Shown: positions 14,939 to 20,473 of the stretch, one piece after another | How positions within the stretch are numbered: the stretch's first letter is position 1 | How the letters are laid out: each line of letters begins with the position of its first letter | Assembly: GCA_964401615.1 (NCBI GenBank) | Contig: CAYNZF010000034.1 | Span: forward strand, 1-20,473 | Length of the DNA: 20,473 bases | DNA from: JAXGQD01 sp964401615 | GTDB lineage: Bacteria; Bacillota; Clostridia; Saccharofermentanales; Fastidiosipilaceae | Reading direction: 5' to 3' | Position numbers and translations under genes: made by a program | The notes under the pieces: generated by a model | Databases searched by the model: none | What the model saw: the letters and a program-made list of their open reading frames with translations, nothing else | Told to the model about the DNA's origin: nothing

Positions 14939-15698
14939 AGACATCAATAAAACTTACCTGGCCGGCTCCCCTGACGCCCATATACTTTTCAAGGATTTCA
15001 ATCTCGTCGTGCCTGACCGTCAGTTTGTCTCGATCATCGGCTCAAACGGTTCCGGTAAAACATCCCTGCTCAACTTGATCTGCGGGAGCATCAGTTTGGA
15101 AAGCGGACAGATTTTACTGGATGGTCAGGATCTCACCCAGCTGTCTGAACACGCACGTAACCGCAAGATCGGCCGCGTTTTTCAAGACCCCGCCAAAGGA
15201 ACTGCGGCAGAAATGACGGTCTTGGAGAATTTGGCGATCGCAGCAGGCAAAGGCAAGCCCTACGGCCTCACTCGGGGTGTGCGCAGCAAGCAGAAGGATC
15301 GTTTTGCCGCTATGCTGGAGCCACTCGGAATGAACCTCGAAAACCGCATGAACCAGAAGTGCGGTACGCTGTCCGGTGGTCAGCGCCAGGCCTTGGCCTT
15401 ACTCATGTCCACCATGGTCGAGCCTGACTTGCTCATTCTGGATGAACACACGGCGGCGCTGGACCCGAGGTCGTCCCAGACCGTTATGGAGTTGACCGAT
15501 AAGCTGGTATCCGATAGTCGTTTTACGGTCATCATGGTCACACACAATCTGCGTTTTGCGCTTGACTACGGAAACCGTATCCTCATGATGCACGAGGGAA
15601 ACATCATCCTCGACAAACAAGACGAGGTCAAAGAAGCGATCGTACTGGAAGATATCTTGAATATTTTCAACAACATCTCGATCGAAATGGGCAACTGA
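14925..15698 (+). CDS. trpZ: ABC transporter ATP-binding protein, TrpZ type
   Basis: This cytoplasmic ATPase of 257 residues powers the TrpXY importer. Walker A is GSNGSGKTS (residues 39-47), the ABC signature LSGGQRQ (149-155) and Walker B LLILDE (169-174), followed by HTAALDP (D-loop) and the switch histidine in VTHNLRFAL. The Q-loop is RVFQDPAKGT. ATG 14925 has AAAGGAGA upstream and overlaps the end of the permease gene; an in-frame start at 14865 would add a hydrophobic leader translated from permease sequence and is rejected. No clear terminator was seen between this gene and the thiamine operon promoter region. Confidence 0.93.
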   Translation: MLEIKDINKTYLAGSPDAHILFKDFNLVVPDRQFVSIIGSNGSGKTSLLNLICGSISLESGQILLDGQDLTQLSEHARNRKIGRVFQDPAKGTAAEMTVLENLAIAAGKGKPYGLTRGVRSKQKDRFAAMLEPLGMNLENRMNQKCGTLSGGQRQALALLMSTMVEPDLLILDEHTAALDPRSSQTVMELTDKLVSDSRFTVIMVTHNLRFALDYGNRILMMHEGNIILDKQDEVKEAIVLEDILNIFNNISIEMGN

Positions 15699-15744
15699 TT
15701 TGAACTACAGTCCCGGATTATGCTGCGCGGCCTTTCATCTAGGC

Positions 15745-15773
15745 TTGACTTTTCCGGCCTGGGGGCTTACTTT
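15745..15773 (+). promoter_or_regulatory. Candidate promoter of the thiamine transport operon
   Basis: TTGACT (15745-15750) is a good -35. The -10 is less clear: TACTTT (15768-15773) is at 17 bases spacing but poor, and TTTTAT starts at 15771. The TPP aptamer begins shortly afterwards at about 15791. Confidence 0.45.
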
Positions 15774-15790
15774 TATAGCAGATAAATTAC

Positions 15791-15877
15791 AAAAGGGGTG
15801 CTGAGAGAACTCGGCTGAGATAGGTGGTGCGCCACCTGACCCTCAAAACCTGTTCGGATAATGCCGGCGGAGGGACC
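15791..15877 (+). promoter_or_regulatory. TPP riboswitch (THI element) aptamer
   Basis: The conserved THI-box parts appear in order: GGGGTGCTGAGAG (15795-15807), GGCTGAGAT (15813-15821), an optional P3a hairpin AGGTGG-TGCG-CCACCT (15822-15837), GACCCTC, AAAACCTG, then CGGATAATGCCGGCGGAGGGA (15855-15875). Thiamine pyrophosphate binding is expected to favour the downstream terminator and switch off the transport operon. Confidence 0.97.
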
Positions 15878-15892
15878 ATACGAAAGTATAAA

Positions 15893-15921
15893 GGACTCGG
15901 CTGTGTACCGGGTCCTTTTTT
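15893..15921 (+). terminator. Expression-platform terminator of the TPP riboswitch
   Basis: GGACTCGG (15893-15900) pairs with CCGGGTCC (15908-15915, one G:U pair) and is followed by six T. GGACC at the 3' side of the aptamer (15873-15877) can alternatively pair with GGTCC of this stem (15911-15915), a plausible antiterminator. Confidence 0.88.
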
Positions 15922-15967
15922 GTGGGACCGGGCTTCCGTTCAGCTTAAACAGATTAGGAGGAACACC

Positions 15968-16273
15968 ATGGTCCATTCAAGCATCGCAATTCAGGTTTTA
16001 CCGAAAACAAAAGACGGCAGCAAGGCCGAAGTCGTCCGCATCGTCGACGAGGTTATCGCTTATATCGCATCAACGGGGCTGCATTACGTAGTGGGCCCGT
16101 TTGAAACAACGGTCGAAGGTGATTTTGACACGCTCATGACCATCATTAAACGGAGCCAGGAGATTTGTATCGAAGCCGGCGCCTCAGCCGTTTCTGCCTA
16201 CATCAAAACTTCATACGCTCCGGAAGAGGAGATTTTGACCATCGATGAAAAAATCGGCAAATACACGCGTTAA
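15968..16273 (+). CDS. Thiamine-binding protein, MTH1187/YkoF-like (DUF77)
   Basis: This small cytoplasmic protein (101 residues) matches the MTH1187/thiamine-BP family: SIAIQVLPKTKDGSKAEVVRIVDEVIAYI, GLHYVVGPFETTVEGDFDTLM and a final ASAVSAYIKTSYAP. Related YkoF proteins bind thiamine or its pyrimidine moiety; no signal peptide is present, so binding would occur inside the cell. AGGAGG (15956-15961) is 6 bases before ATG 15968, and the upstream in-frame extension would run through the riboswitch and is rejected. It is the first gene after the TPP terminator and overlaps thiX by 29 bases. It may buffer the imported substrate or regulate the transporter; this is inference. Confidence 0.9.
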   Translation: MVHSSIAIQVLPKTKDGSKAEVVRIVDEVIAYIASTGLHYVVGPFETTVEGDFDTLMTIIKRSQEICIEAGASAVSAYIKTSYAPEEEILTIDEKIGKYTR

Positions 16274-17015
16274 TATTTACGCCCCACTTTTGATTGTCGC
16301 ACTCTTACTGCTGTGGCAGCTTATCTCCTCACTGGAAATCGTGCCGAGATTTCTTTTACCGTCGCCTGTCGACGTAGCGAAGGCCTTCATCAAAGACCTG
16401 CCGCTCTTGCTGAAAAATCTGTGGATTACCTTGTGGGAGGCGGCTTTGGGCCTGAGCCTGGGGATCGTCGTCGGTTTTGCTTTTGCCGTTTTGATGGACC
16501 GCTTTGACAAGCTGAGGCAGGCACTATACCCGCTTCTGGTCCTCACGCAGACCGTACCGACAGTTGCCATCGCTCCCCTTCTGGTTTTGTGGATGGGCTA
16601 TGGTGTTGCCCCAAAAGTCGTGCTGATTTTTATTGTGACCTTCTTCCCCATCACGACCAATCTGCTGGAGGGCTTTCGTAGTGCTGACATAGATGAAATG
16701 AGACTTTTACGGGCGATGGGTGCCGGTGAGGGCGAAATTTTTAAATATATCAAATGGCCTTCGAGCCTGGTCCCCTTTTTCTCAGCCCTGAAAATTGCAG
16801 CATCCTACGCCATCGTGGGCGCAGTCATCGCTGAATGGCTGGGGGGCAATCAAGGTCTGGGTGTGTATATGACCCGCGTGAAAGCTTCTTACTCGTATGA
16901 CAAAATGTTCGCCGTGATTTTTTTGATTTCCATGCTGAGCTTGGCCTTGCTGAGTTTGATTGACTACATTAGAAAGATCGCGACACCATGGGATAGAAAG
17001 GAATTGGAAGAATGA
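16245..17015 (+). CDS. thiX: ABC transporter permease, ThiX type
   Basis: A NitT/TauT-type permease (256 residues, about six membrane helices) of the BPD_transp_1 family. The N-terminal LLWQLISS and FLLPSPVDVAKAF segments are typical, as is the EAA loop (EGFRSADIDEMRLLRAMGAGEGEIFKYI-type block near residues 140-168) that docks on the ATPase. ATG 16245 lies inside the preceding gene with GAGGAG about 13 bases upstream, so the exact start is less certain and translation is probably coupled. The stop overlaps the thiY start (ATGA). Position behind a TPP riboswitch and next to a THI5-like binding protein supports a thiamine-precursor role. Confidence 0.9.
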   Translation: MKKSANTRVNIYAPLLIVALLLLWQLISSLEIVPRFLLPSPVDVAKAFIKDLPLLLKNLWITLWEAALGLSLGIVVGFAFAVLMDRFDKLRQALYPLLVLTQTVPTVAIAPLLVLWMGYGVAPKVVLIFIVTFFPITTNLLEGFRSADIDEMRLLRAMGAGEGEIFKYIKWPSSLVPFFSALKIAASYAIVGAVIAEWLGGNQGLGVYMTRVKASYSYDKMFAVIFLISMLSLALLSLIDYIRKIATPWDRKELEE

Positions 17016-18043
17016 AAAAAACAGGGATAACAAAGTTAATTGCACTCTTACTCAGCGGCTCCCTTTTGGGAGGCCTGGCTGCCTGCGGAAACAGCAGCGG
17101 CACGCTCGACAGTGAAAATAACAAAACAGAGGCTAAAGCCGCACGTAAAATGAGCTTTGTTTTGGATTGGACCCCCAACACAAATCACACGGGAATCTAC
17201 GTCGCCCAAAAGCTGGGTTATTATGCTGAAGAAGGCATTGTACTCGATATTCAGCAGCCCCCCGAAGGAGGTGCTGAAGCTCTGGTCGCTGCAGGGAACG
17301 CTGATTTTGCCATTTCCTTCCAGGACAGCATTGCCCCGGCCTACACCAAGGATGCACCTCTGCCTGTGACCAGCATCGCGGCCATTATCAATCACAACAC
17401 TTCAGGAATCATTTCTCTGAAAGACAAGGGCATCGACACGCCCAAAGGACTTGAAAGTAAAAAATACGCGACCTGGGGTCTTCCCGTCGAACAAGCCATC
17501 ATCAAAAATGTCATGGAAACAGCCGGAGGCGACTTCACGAAATTGGAGCTCATCCCTTCCATGGTGACAGATGTCGTCAGCGGACTGCAAACCGACATCG
17601 ACGCGGTGTGGATCTTTTATGCCTGGGACGGAATTGCGGCTGAGCTGGCCGCTTTGGACACGAATTATTGGAATTTTGCCGATATCAACCCGGTTTTTGA
17701 CTATTACTCCCCCACCCTTATCGCCAATGACAAGCTGCTCGAAGAAGATCCGGAAATCGTTAAAGCGTTCTTGAGGGCCACGGCAAAGGGTTACCAATAC
17801 GCGATTGAAAATCCCGACGCAGCTGCAGATATTCTGCTTGAAGCTGCACCCGAACTTGATCCGGCGCTTGTTAAAGCCAGTCAAAAATGGTTGGCAGACC
17901 ACTACATCGCCGATGGCAAGCGCTGGGGAGAAATCGATCCGCTTCGGTGGAACGCTTTCTACGCATGGCTCTGGGAAAATGCACTGATTGAAAAAGAAAT
18001 ACCGAAAGACGTGGGTTTCACCAATGAATATCTCCCCGACTGA
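17012..18043 (+). CDS. thiY: Thiamine-precursor-binding lipoprotein, ThiY (NMT1/THI5-like)
   Basis: This lipid-anchored solute-binding protein (343 residues) has the lipobox LAAC with Cys25 and a short polar linker. The mature protein starts with SFVLDWTPNTNHTGIYVA, the hallmark of the NMT1/THI5-like family whose member ThiY binds formylaminopyrimidine, a thiamine pyrimidine salvage precursor. Further family blocks are LGYYAEEGI, VAAGNADFAISFQD and YATWGLPVEQAI. AAAGGAATTGG precedes ATG 17012, which overlaps the thiX stop. The ligand (formylaminopyrimidine, HMP or thiamine) is not decided by sequence reading. It is the extracellular receptor for the ThiX-ThiZ importer. Confidence 0.92.
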   Translation: MKKTGITKLIALLLSGSLLGGLAACGNSSGTLDSENNKTEAKAARKMSFVLDWTPNTNHTGIYVAQKLGYYAEEGIVLDIQQPPEGGAEALVAAGNADFAISFQDSIAPAYTKDAPLPVTSIAAIINHNTSGIISLKDKGIDTPKGLESKKYATWGLPVEQAIIKNVMETAGGDFTKLELIPSMVTDVVSGLQTDIDAVWIFYAWDGIAAELAALDTNYWNFADINPVFDYYSPTLIANDKLLEEDPEIVKAFLRATAKGYQYAIENPDAAADILLEAAPELDPALVKASQKWLADHYIADGKRWGEIDPLRWNAFYAWLWENALIEKEIPKDVGFTNEYLPD

Positions 18044-18782
18044 ACTTGTTTTGGAAGTCAGTAATATCAGCAAGCGCTTCGGTGACCATCTGGTCCTGGA
18101 CGAAGTAAGCCTGAGTTTGTCCGAGGGGGAGGTCGTGTCCCTCCTTGGTATCAGCGGCAGTGGCAAAACGACCCTCTTCAACCTCATCTCCGGTCTGCTC
18201 ATACCGGACGAAGGCAGTATCAAGCTGCGGGGCGAGGATATCACCGGCCAACAAGGCAAGGTCGCCTACATGCTCCAGAAAGACTTGCTGCTCAAGCATA
18301 TGAGCATTCTGGACAATGTCGCCTTACCTCTTTTCATTAAAGGGGTGAATAAAAATACCGCCCGCACTCAAGCAGCACCCTATTTCGCCTCCTTTGGTTT
18401 GGCGGGATATGAAAACAAATACCCCCATCAAATTTCAGGCGGGATGGCCCAGCGGGCCGCGTTTCTACGCACTTATTTGTTTTCCAGGGATGTCGCTTTG
18501 CTGGATGAGCCCTTTTCAGCCCTTGACGCGATTACGAAGGCGCAAGTCCACGAATGGTACTTGAGTATCATGGATGAATTACAGCTCACGACCTTGTTTA
18601 TCACTCATGATGTCGATGAGGCGATCAAGCTCTCGGACCGCATCTTGATTTTGACGGCCAATCCGGGGCATGTCGCGCATGAAATCATCATTGATCAAGC
18701 GTTCAAACGACGCCAGGATTTTTACCTGCACGCTGAATTTCTGGGCTATAAAAAGCGTATTTTGGATCTTCTGAATAAGTAG
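18024..18782 (+). CDS. thiZ: ABC transporter ATP-binding protein, ThiZ type
   Basis: The 252-residue cytoplasmic ATPase has Walker A GISGSGKTT (residues 42-50), signature ISGGMAQR (137-144) and Walker B with D-loop VALLDEPFSALD (157-168), followed by the switch region ITHDVDEAIKLSDR, the NitT/TauT pattern. I start it at ATG 18024, which overlaps the end of thiY by 20 bases; an earlier ATG at 17988 would only add thiY-overlapping residues without homology. No strong ribosome binding site precedes 18024, so translation probably depends on coupling to thiY. It is the last gene of the TPP operon and converges on the alpha-amylase; only 44 bases lie between, with no clear terminator. Confidence 0.92.
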   Translation: MNISPTELVLEVSNISKRFGDHLVLDEVSLSLSEGEVVSLLGISGSGKTTLFNLISGLLIPDEGSIKLRGEDITGQQGKVAYMLQKDLLLKHMSILDNVALPLFIKGVNKNTARTQAAPYFASFGLAGYENKYPHQISGGMAQRAAFLRTYLFSRDVALLDEPFSALDAITKAQVHEWYLSIMDELQLTTLFITHDVDEAIKLSDRILILTANPGHVAHEIIIDQAFKRRQDFYLHAEFLGYKKRILDLLNK

Positions 18783-18826
18783 CTCACAGCTTTAATTCAC
18801 AGCAATTCACGAAACATGATTGTGCT

Positions 18827-20269
18827 TTACTCGGTCCAAATTGAAAGTCCACCGGCGGGTACGGGGAAATTAGCCCCTCCTGCCTCATCCAGGGTCACGG
18901 GCGGCATGTTTTTATCCAATTGACTGGAAAATTGTCGTCCCGCCCACTCGCTTCCCATGTCCACATGCAGTTCAGCGGCTGCGCCGCTATTGAGACCGAC
19001 GACCGTTTTGCCCGGATGCTCATCATTTCCATGTAAAATCCAGCCGATGCAGCGTTCGTCCTGAAAGAGATCCTGCTGATCACCGAAGACGTACTCTTGG
19101 CGGAGTTTGATCAATTGATTGATAAAATCAAAGTGACCTCGATTGTGTTCGTCTCCTTCAATGCCGTAGTAGTCTCCGGCAAAAATACACGGATAGCCAT
19201 CTTTTCTCAATAAAATAGTCGCGTAGGCCATTGGTTTGAACCAATCATCGATCCACGATTCCAGGGCCTGGCCCGGTTGGCTGTCATGGTTGTCCACAAA
19301 TGTCACGGCAAGCTGCGGATGCTCCTTGACGATACTGTTGTTGAAGATCTTGCGCATATCAAAATTTTCTGCCGATCTTGCCGCCTGTAGGAAATTATAA
19401 TGTAAACCTACGTCAAACAAGTCCATATCATAATCCGTTTTATACAGATAGTGATTGGTCGCAGCGTCATTATGCAGCCAATACTCTCCCACTGCGTAGA
19501 AATCCGCGCCGGCTTTTTTTCTGACATGACTGATGAATTGCGACATAAACTCCGAATCGATATGTTTGACCGCATCCAGTCGAAAACCGTCGACGCCTGT
19601 CGTTTCAATAAACCAATCCGCCCACTTAAAACATTCCTCCCGGACTTCAGGATGGGCAAAATCAACATCTGAAAACATCAAATAATCGAAATTGCCCTTT
19701 TCGGAAGACACGTGCTCGGACCATTTTTTATTGTCGCCGACCAGTCGAAAAATTCCTTGATCGCCTGTACGCGCGTCTGCATTCACCCCACTAAAATGGG
19801 TCCAGTTCCATTTGAACCCGGAATATTTGTCCGCACGACCCGGAAAATCAAACTTGGTCCACGCTTCGATTTCTATCACTGCAGAAATATCACTGTTTCG
19901 ATTGTTATCGTCCACCTTCACGGCCCGGACCACTTCCTTCTCATCGGCAGCGGCCTTGTGATTCAATACGGCATCTGCATATACCTCCAGGCCTTCATCA
20001 TGCAGGGCCTTTATCGCAGCCAACAGTTCTTCCTTACTTCCGTATTTGGTGCGAACCGTGCCTTTCTGGTCAAACTCACCCAAATCGTAAAGGTCGTAGG
20101 GACCATAGCCCACATCCATGTCTGAAGTTCCCTTGGTCACAGGCGGCAGCCACACCGCTGTGATCCCGGCTTCACGCAAAGCGTGAGCATTTTTGGTAAT
20201 TTCCTTAAAAAAGCGGCCTTCGCCGTATGTGTTCCATTCAAATGCTTGGAGCATGACACCGTTTTTCAT
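18827..20269 (-). CDS. Cytoplasmic alpha-amylase, GH13 (subfamily 5-like)
   Basis: This 480-residue enzyme hydrolyses alpha-1,4-glucan. It starts MKNGVMLQAFEWN with no signal peptide, so it is intracellular, unlike the secreted Bacillus liquefying amylases it resembles. The four GH13 blocks are present: DAVLNHK, GFRLDAVKH with nucleophile Asp232, GEYW with acid/base Glu262, and FVDNHDSQPGQ with Asp329. These positions are each one higher than the classic B. licheniformis mature-enzyme numbering as I recall it, and the (beta/alpha)8 order and C-terminal beta domain are complete. AGAGGAGA precedes ATG 20269. With glgP it suggests turnover of stored or imported maltodextrin or glycogen. A weak promoter with TATACT (plus 20310-20315) lies upstream. 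Confidence 0.94.
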   Translation of the reverse strand: MKNGVMLQAFEWNTYGEGRFFKEITKNAHALREAGITAVWLPPVTKGTSDMDVGYGPYDLYDLGEFDQKGTVRTKYGSKEELLAAIKALHDEGLEVYADAVLNHKAAADEKEVVRAVKVDDNNRNSDISAVIEIEAWTKFDFPGRADKYSGFKWNWTHFSGVNADARTGDQGIFRLVGDNKKWSEHVSSEKGNFDYLMFSDVDFAHPEVREECFKWADWFIETTGVDGFRLDAVKHIDSEFMSQFISHVRKKAGADFYAVGEYWLHNDAATNHYLYKTDYDMDLFDVGLHYNFLQAARSAENFDMRKIFNNSIVKEHPQLAVTFVDNHDSQPGQALESWIDDWFKPMAYATILLRKDGYPCIFAGDYYGIEGDEHNRGHFDFINQLIKLRQEYVFGDQQDLFQDERCIGWILHGNDEHPGKTVVGLNSGAAAELHVDMGSEWAGRQFSSQLDKNMPPVTLDEAGGANFPVPAGGLSIWTE

Positions 20270-20327
20270 ATTTTCTCCTCTGGCTGAGTAAAAAGTTTTG
20301 TTGCTTCGCAGTATAGTACGATGGAAA

Positions 20328-20349
20328 TCGGGACAACTTTATTTCCCGA
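20328..20349. promoter_or_regulatory. Inverted repeat upstream of the alpha-amylase, candidate operator
   Basis: TCGGGA (20328-20333) and TCCCGA (20344-20349) form a perfect 6-bp inverted repeat with a 10-base centre, about 60-80 bases upstream of the amylase ATG and near its likely -35. The site differs from the glgP palindrome, so a shared regulator is not indicated. Confidence 0.35.
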
Positions 20350-20388
20350 ACTTTCTACAAAAGCAGCCAAGTTAATCCGTTTCAGGGC

Positions 20389-20417
20389 TTGCATTGCGTC
20401 TCTTTTTAAGTTAAAAT
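20389..20417 (+). promoter_or_regulatory. Promoter of tRNA-Leu
   Basis: TTGCAT (20389-20394) and TAAAAT (20412-20417) are 17 bases apart; the tRNA begins 12 bases after the -10. Confidence 0.75.
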
Positions 20418-20428
20418 CCTCAAGTACC

Positions 20429-20473
20429 GCGGGAATGGCGGAATTGGCAGACGCGCTAGTTTCAGGTATTAGT
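20429..20473 (+). tRNA. tRNA-Leu (CAG), 5' part only
   Basis: The last 45 bases hold the 5' acceptor strand GCGGGAA, the Leu-type D arm TGGCGGAATTGGCAGACGCG and the anticodon arm with loop TTCAGGT, giving anticodon CAG at 20463-20465. The variable arm, T arm and 3' end lie beyond the window. Confidence 0.9.

Noticed and set aside
15824..15967. Upstream extension of the thiamine-binding protein start
   Set aside because: It would translate through the TPP aptamer and terminator; AGGAGG before 15968 and family length fix the start.
17402..18259. Minus-strand open frame of 285 codons opposite thiY/thiZ
   Set aside because: Both opposite-strand genes are clearly coding with intact motifs; the frame has no recognisable features.

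Overview
The window (about 20.5 kb, near 50% G+C) looks like a draft or metagenome-assembled chromosome of an anaerobic Gram-positive bacterium of the Firmicutes/Clostridia type. The support is a T-box leader with a terminator, a TPP riboswitch with a terminator, strong purine-rich ribosome binding sites, lipoprotein solute-binding proteins, the paired UPF0237 (ACT) and UPF0210 genes, a BlaI/MecI-type repressor, a sortase remnant, and tRNAs with encoded CCA. A run of ten N at 5142-5151 shows that the sequence is scaffolded. No phage, IS element, plasmid function or CRISPR array was seen.

Layout. 1-1328 (minus) is the N-terminal two thirds of htpG, cut by the window edge. 1517-4144 (plus) is argG-argH, the last two steps of arginine synthesis. 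4231-5475 (minus) is a GT4 glycosyltransferase interrupted by the N gap, and 5561-6145 (minus) is a BlaI-like repressor with a long lysine-rich tail. 6285-8636 (minus) is a compact operon: 5-formyltetrahydrofolate cyclo-ligase, ACT-domain UPF0237, UPF0210. 8716-9569 (plus) is a sortase gene broken by a frame change. 9657-12035 (minus) is an alpha-glucan phosphorylase behind a promoter that carries a perfect palindrome.

12255-12427 holds tRNA-Met and tRNA-Tyr behind a near-consensus promoter and followed by a hairpin. 12531-15698 is a T-box-controlled amino-acid ABC transporter of the TrpXYZ type (best-fit specifier UGG, Trp). 15791-18782 is a TPP-riboswitch-controlled operon: an MTH1187-type thiamine-binding protein plus ThiX-ThiY-ThiZ, for import of a thiamine precursor. 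18827-20269 (minus) is a cytoplasmic GH13 alpha-amylase. 20429-20473 is the 5' half of a tRNA-Leu(CAG).

Functionally, most of the window is housekeeping and nutrient import: arginine synthesis, tryptophan-type and thiamine-precursor uptake under RNA control, and intracellular alpha-glucan breakdown (phosphorylase plus alpha-amylase). I did not find a convincing undescribed multi-gene system. The observations most worth a second look are an abrupt codon-usage switch inside htpG, a duplicated peptide block flanking the N gap in the glycosyltransferase (both may be assembly chimerism or real recombination), the split sortase, the perfect palindrome in the glgP promoter, the T-box whose UGGU bulge does not obviously suit a Trp tRNA, and the acceptor-stem mismatches in tRNA-Tyr.
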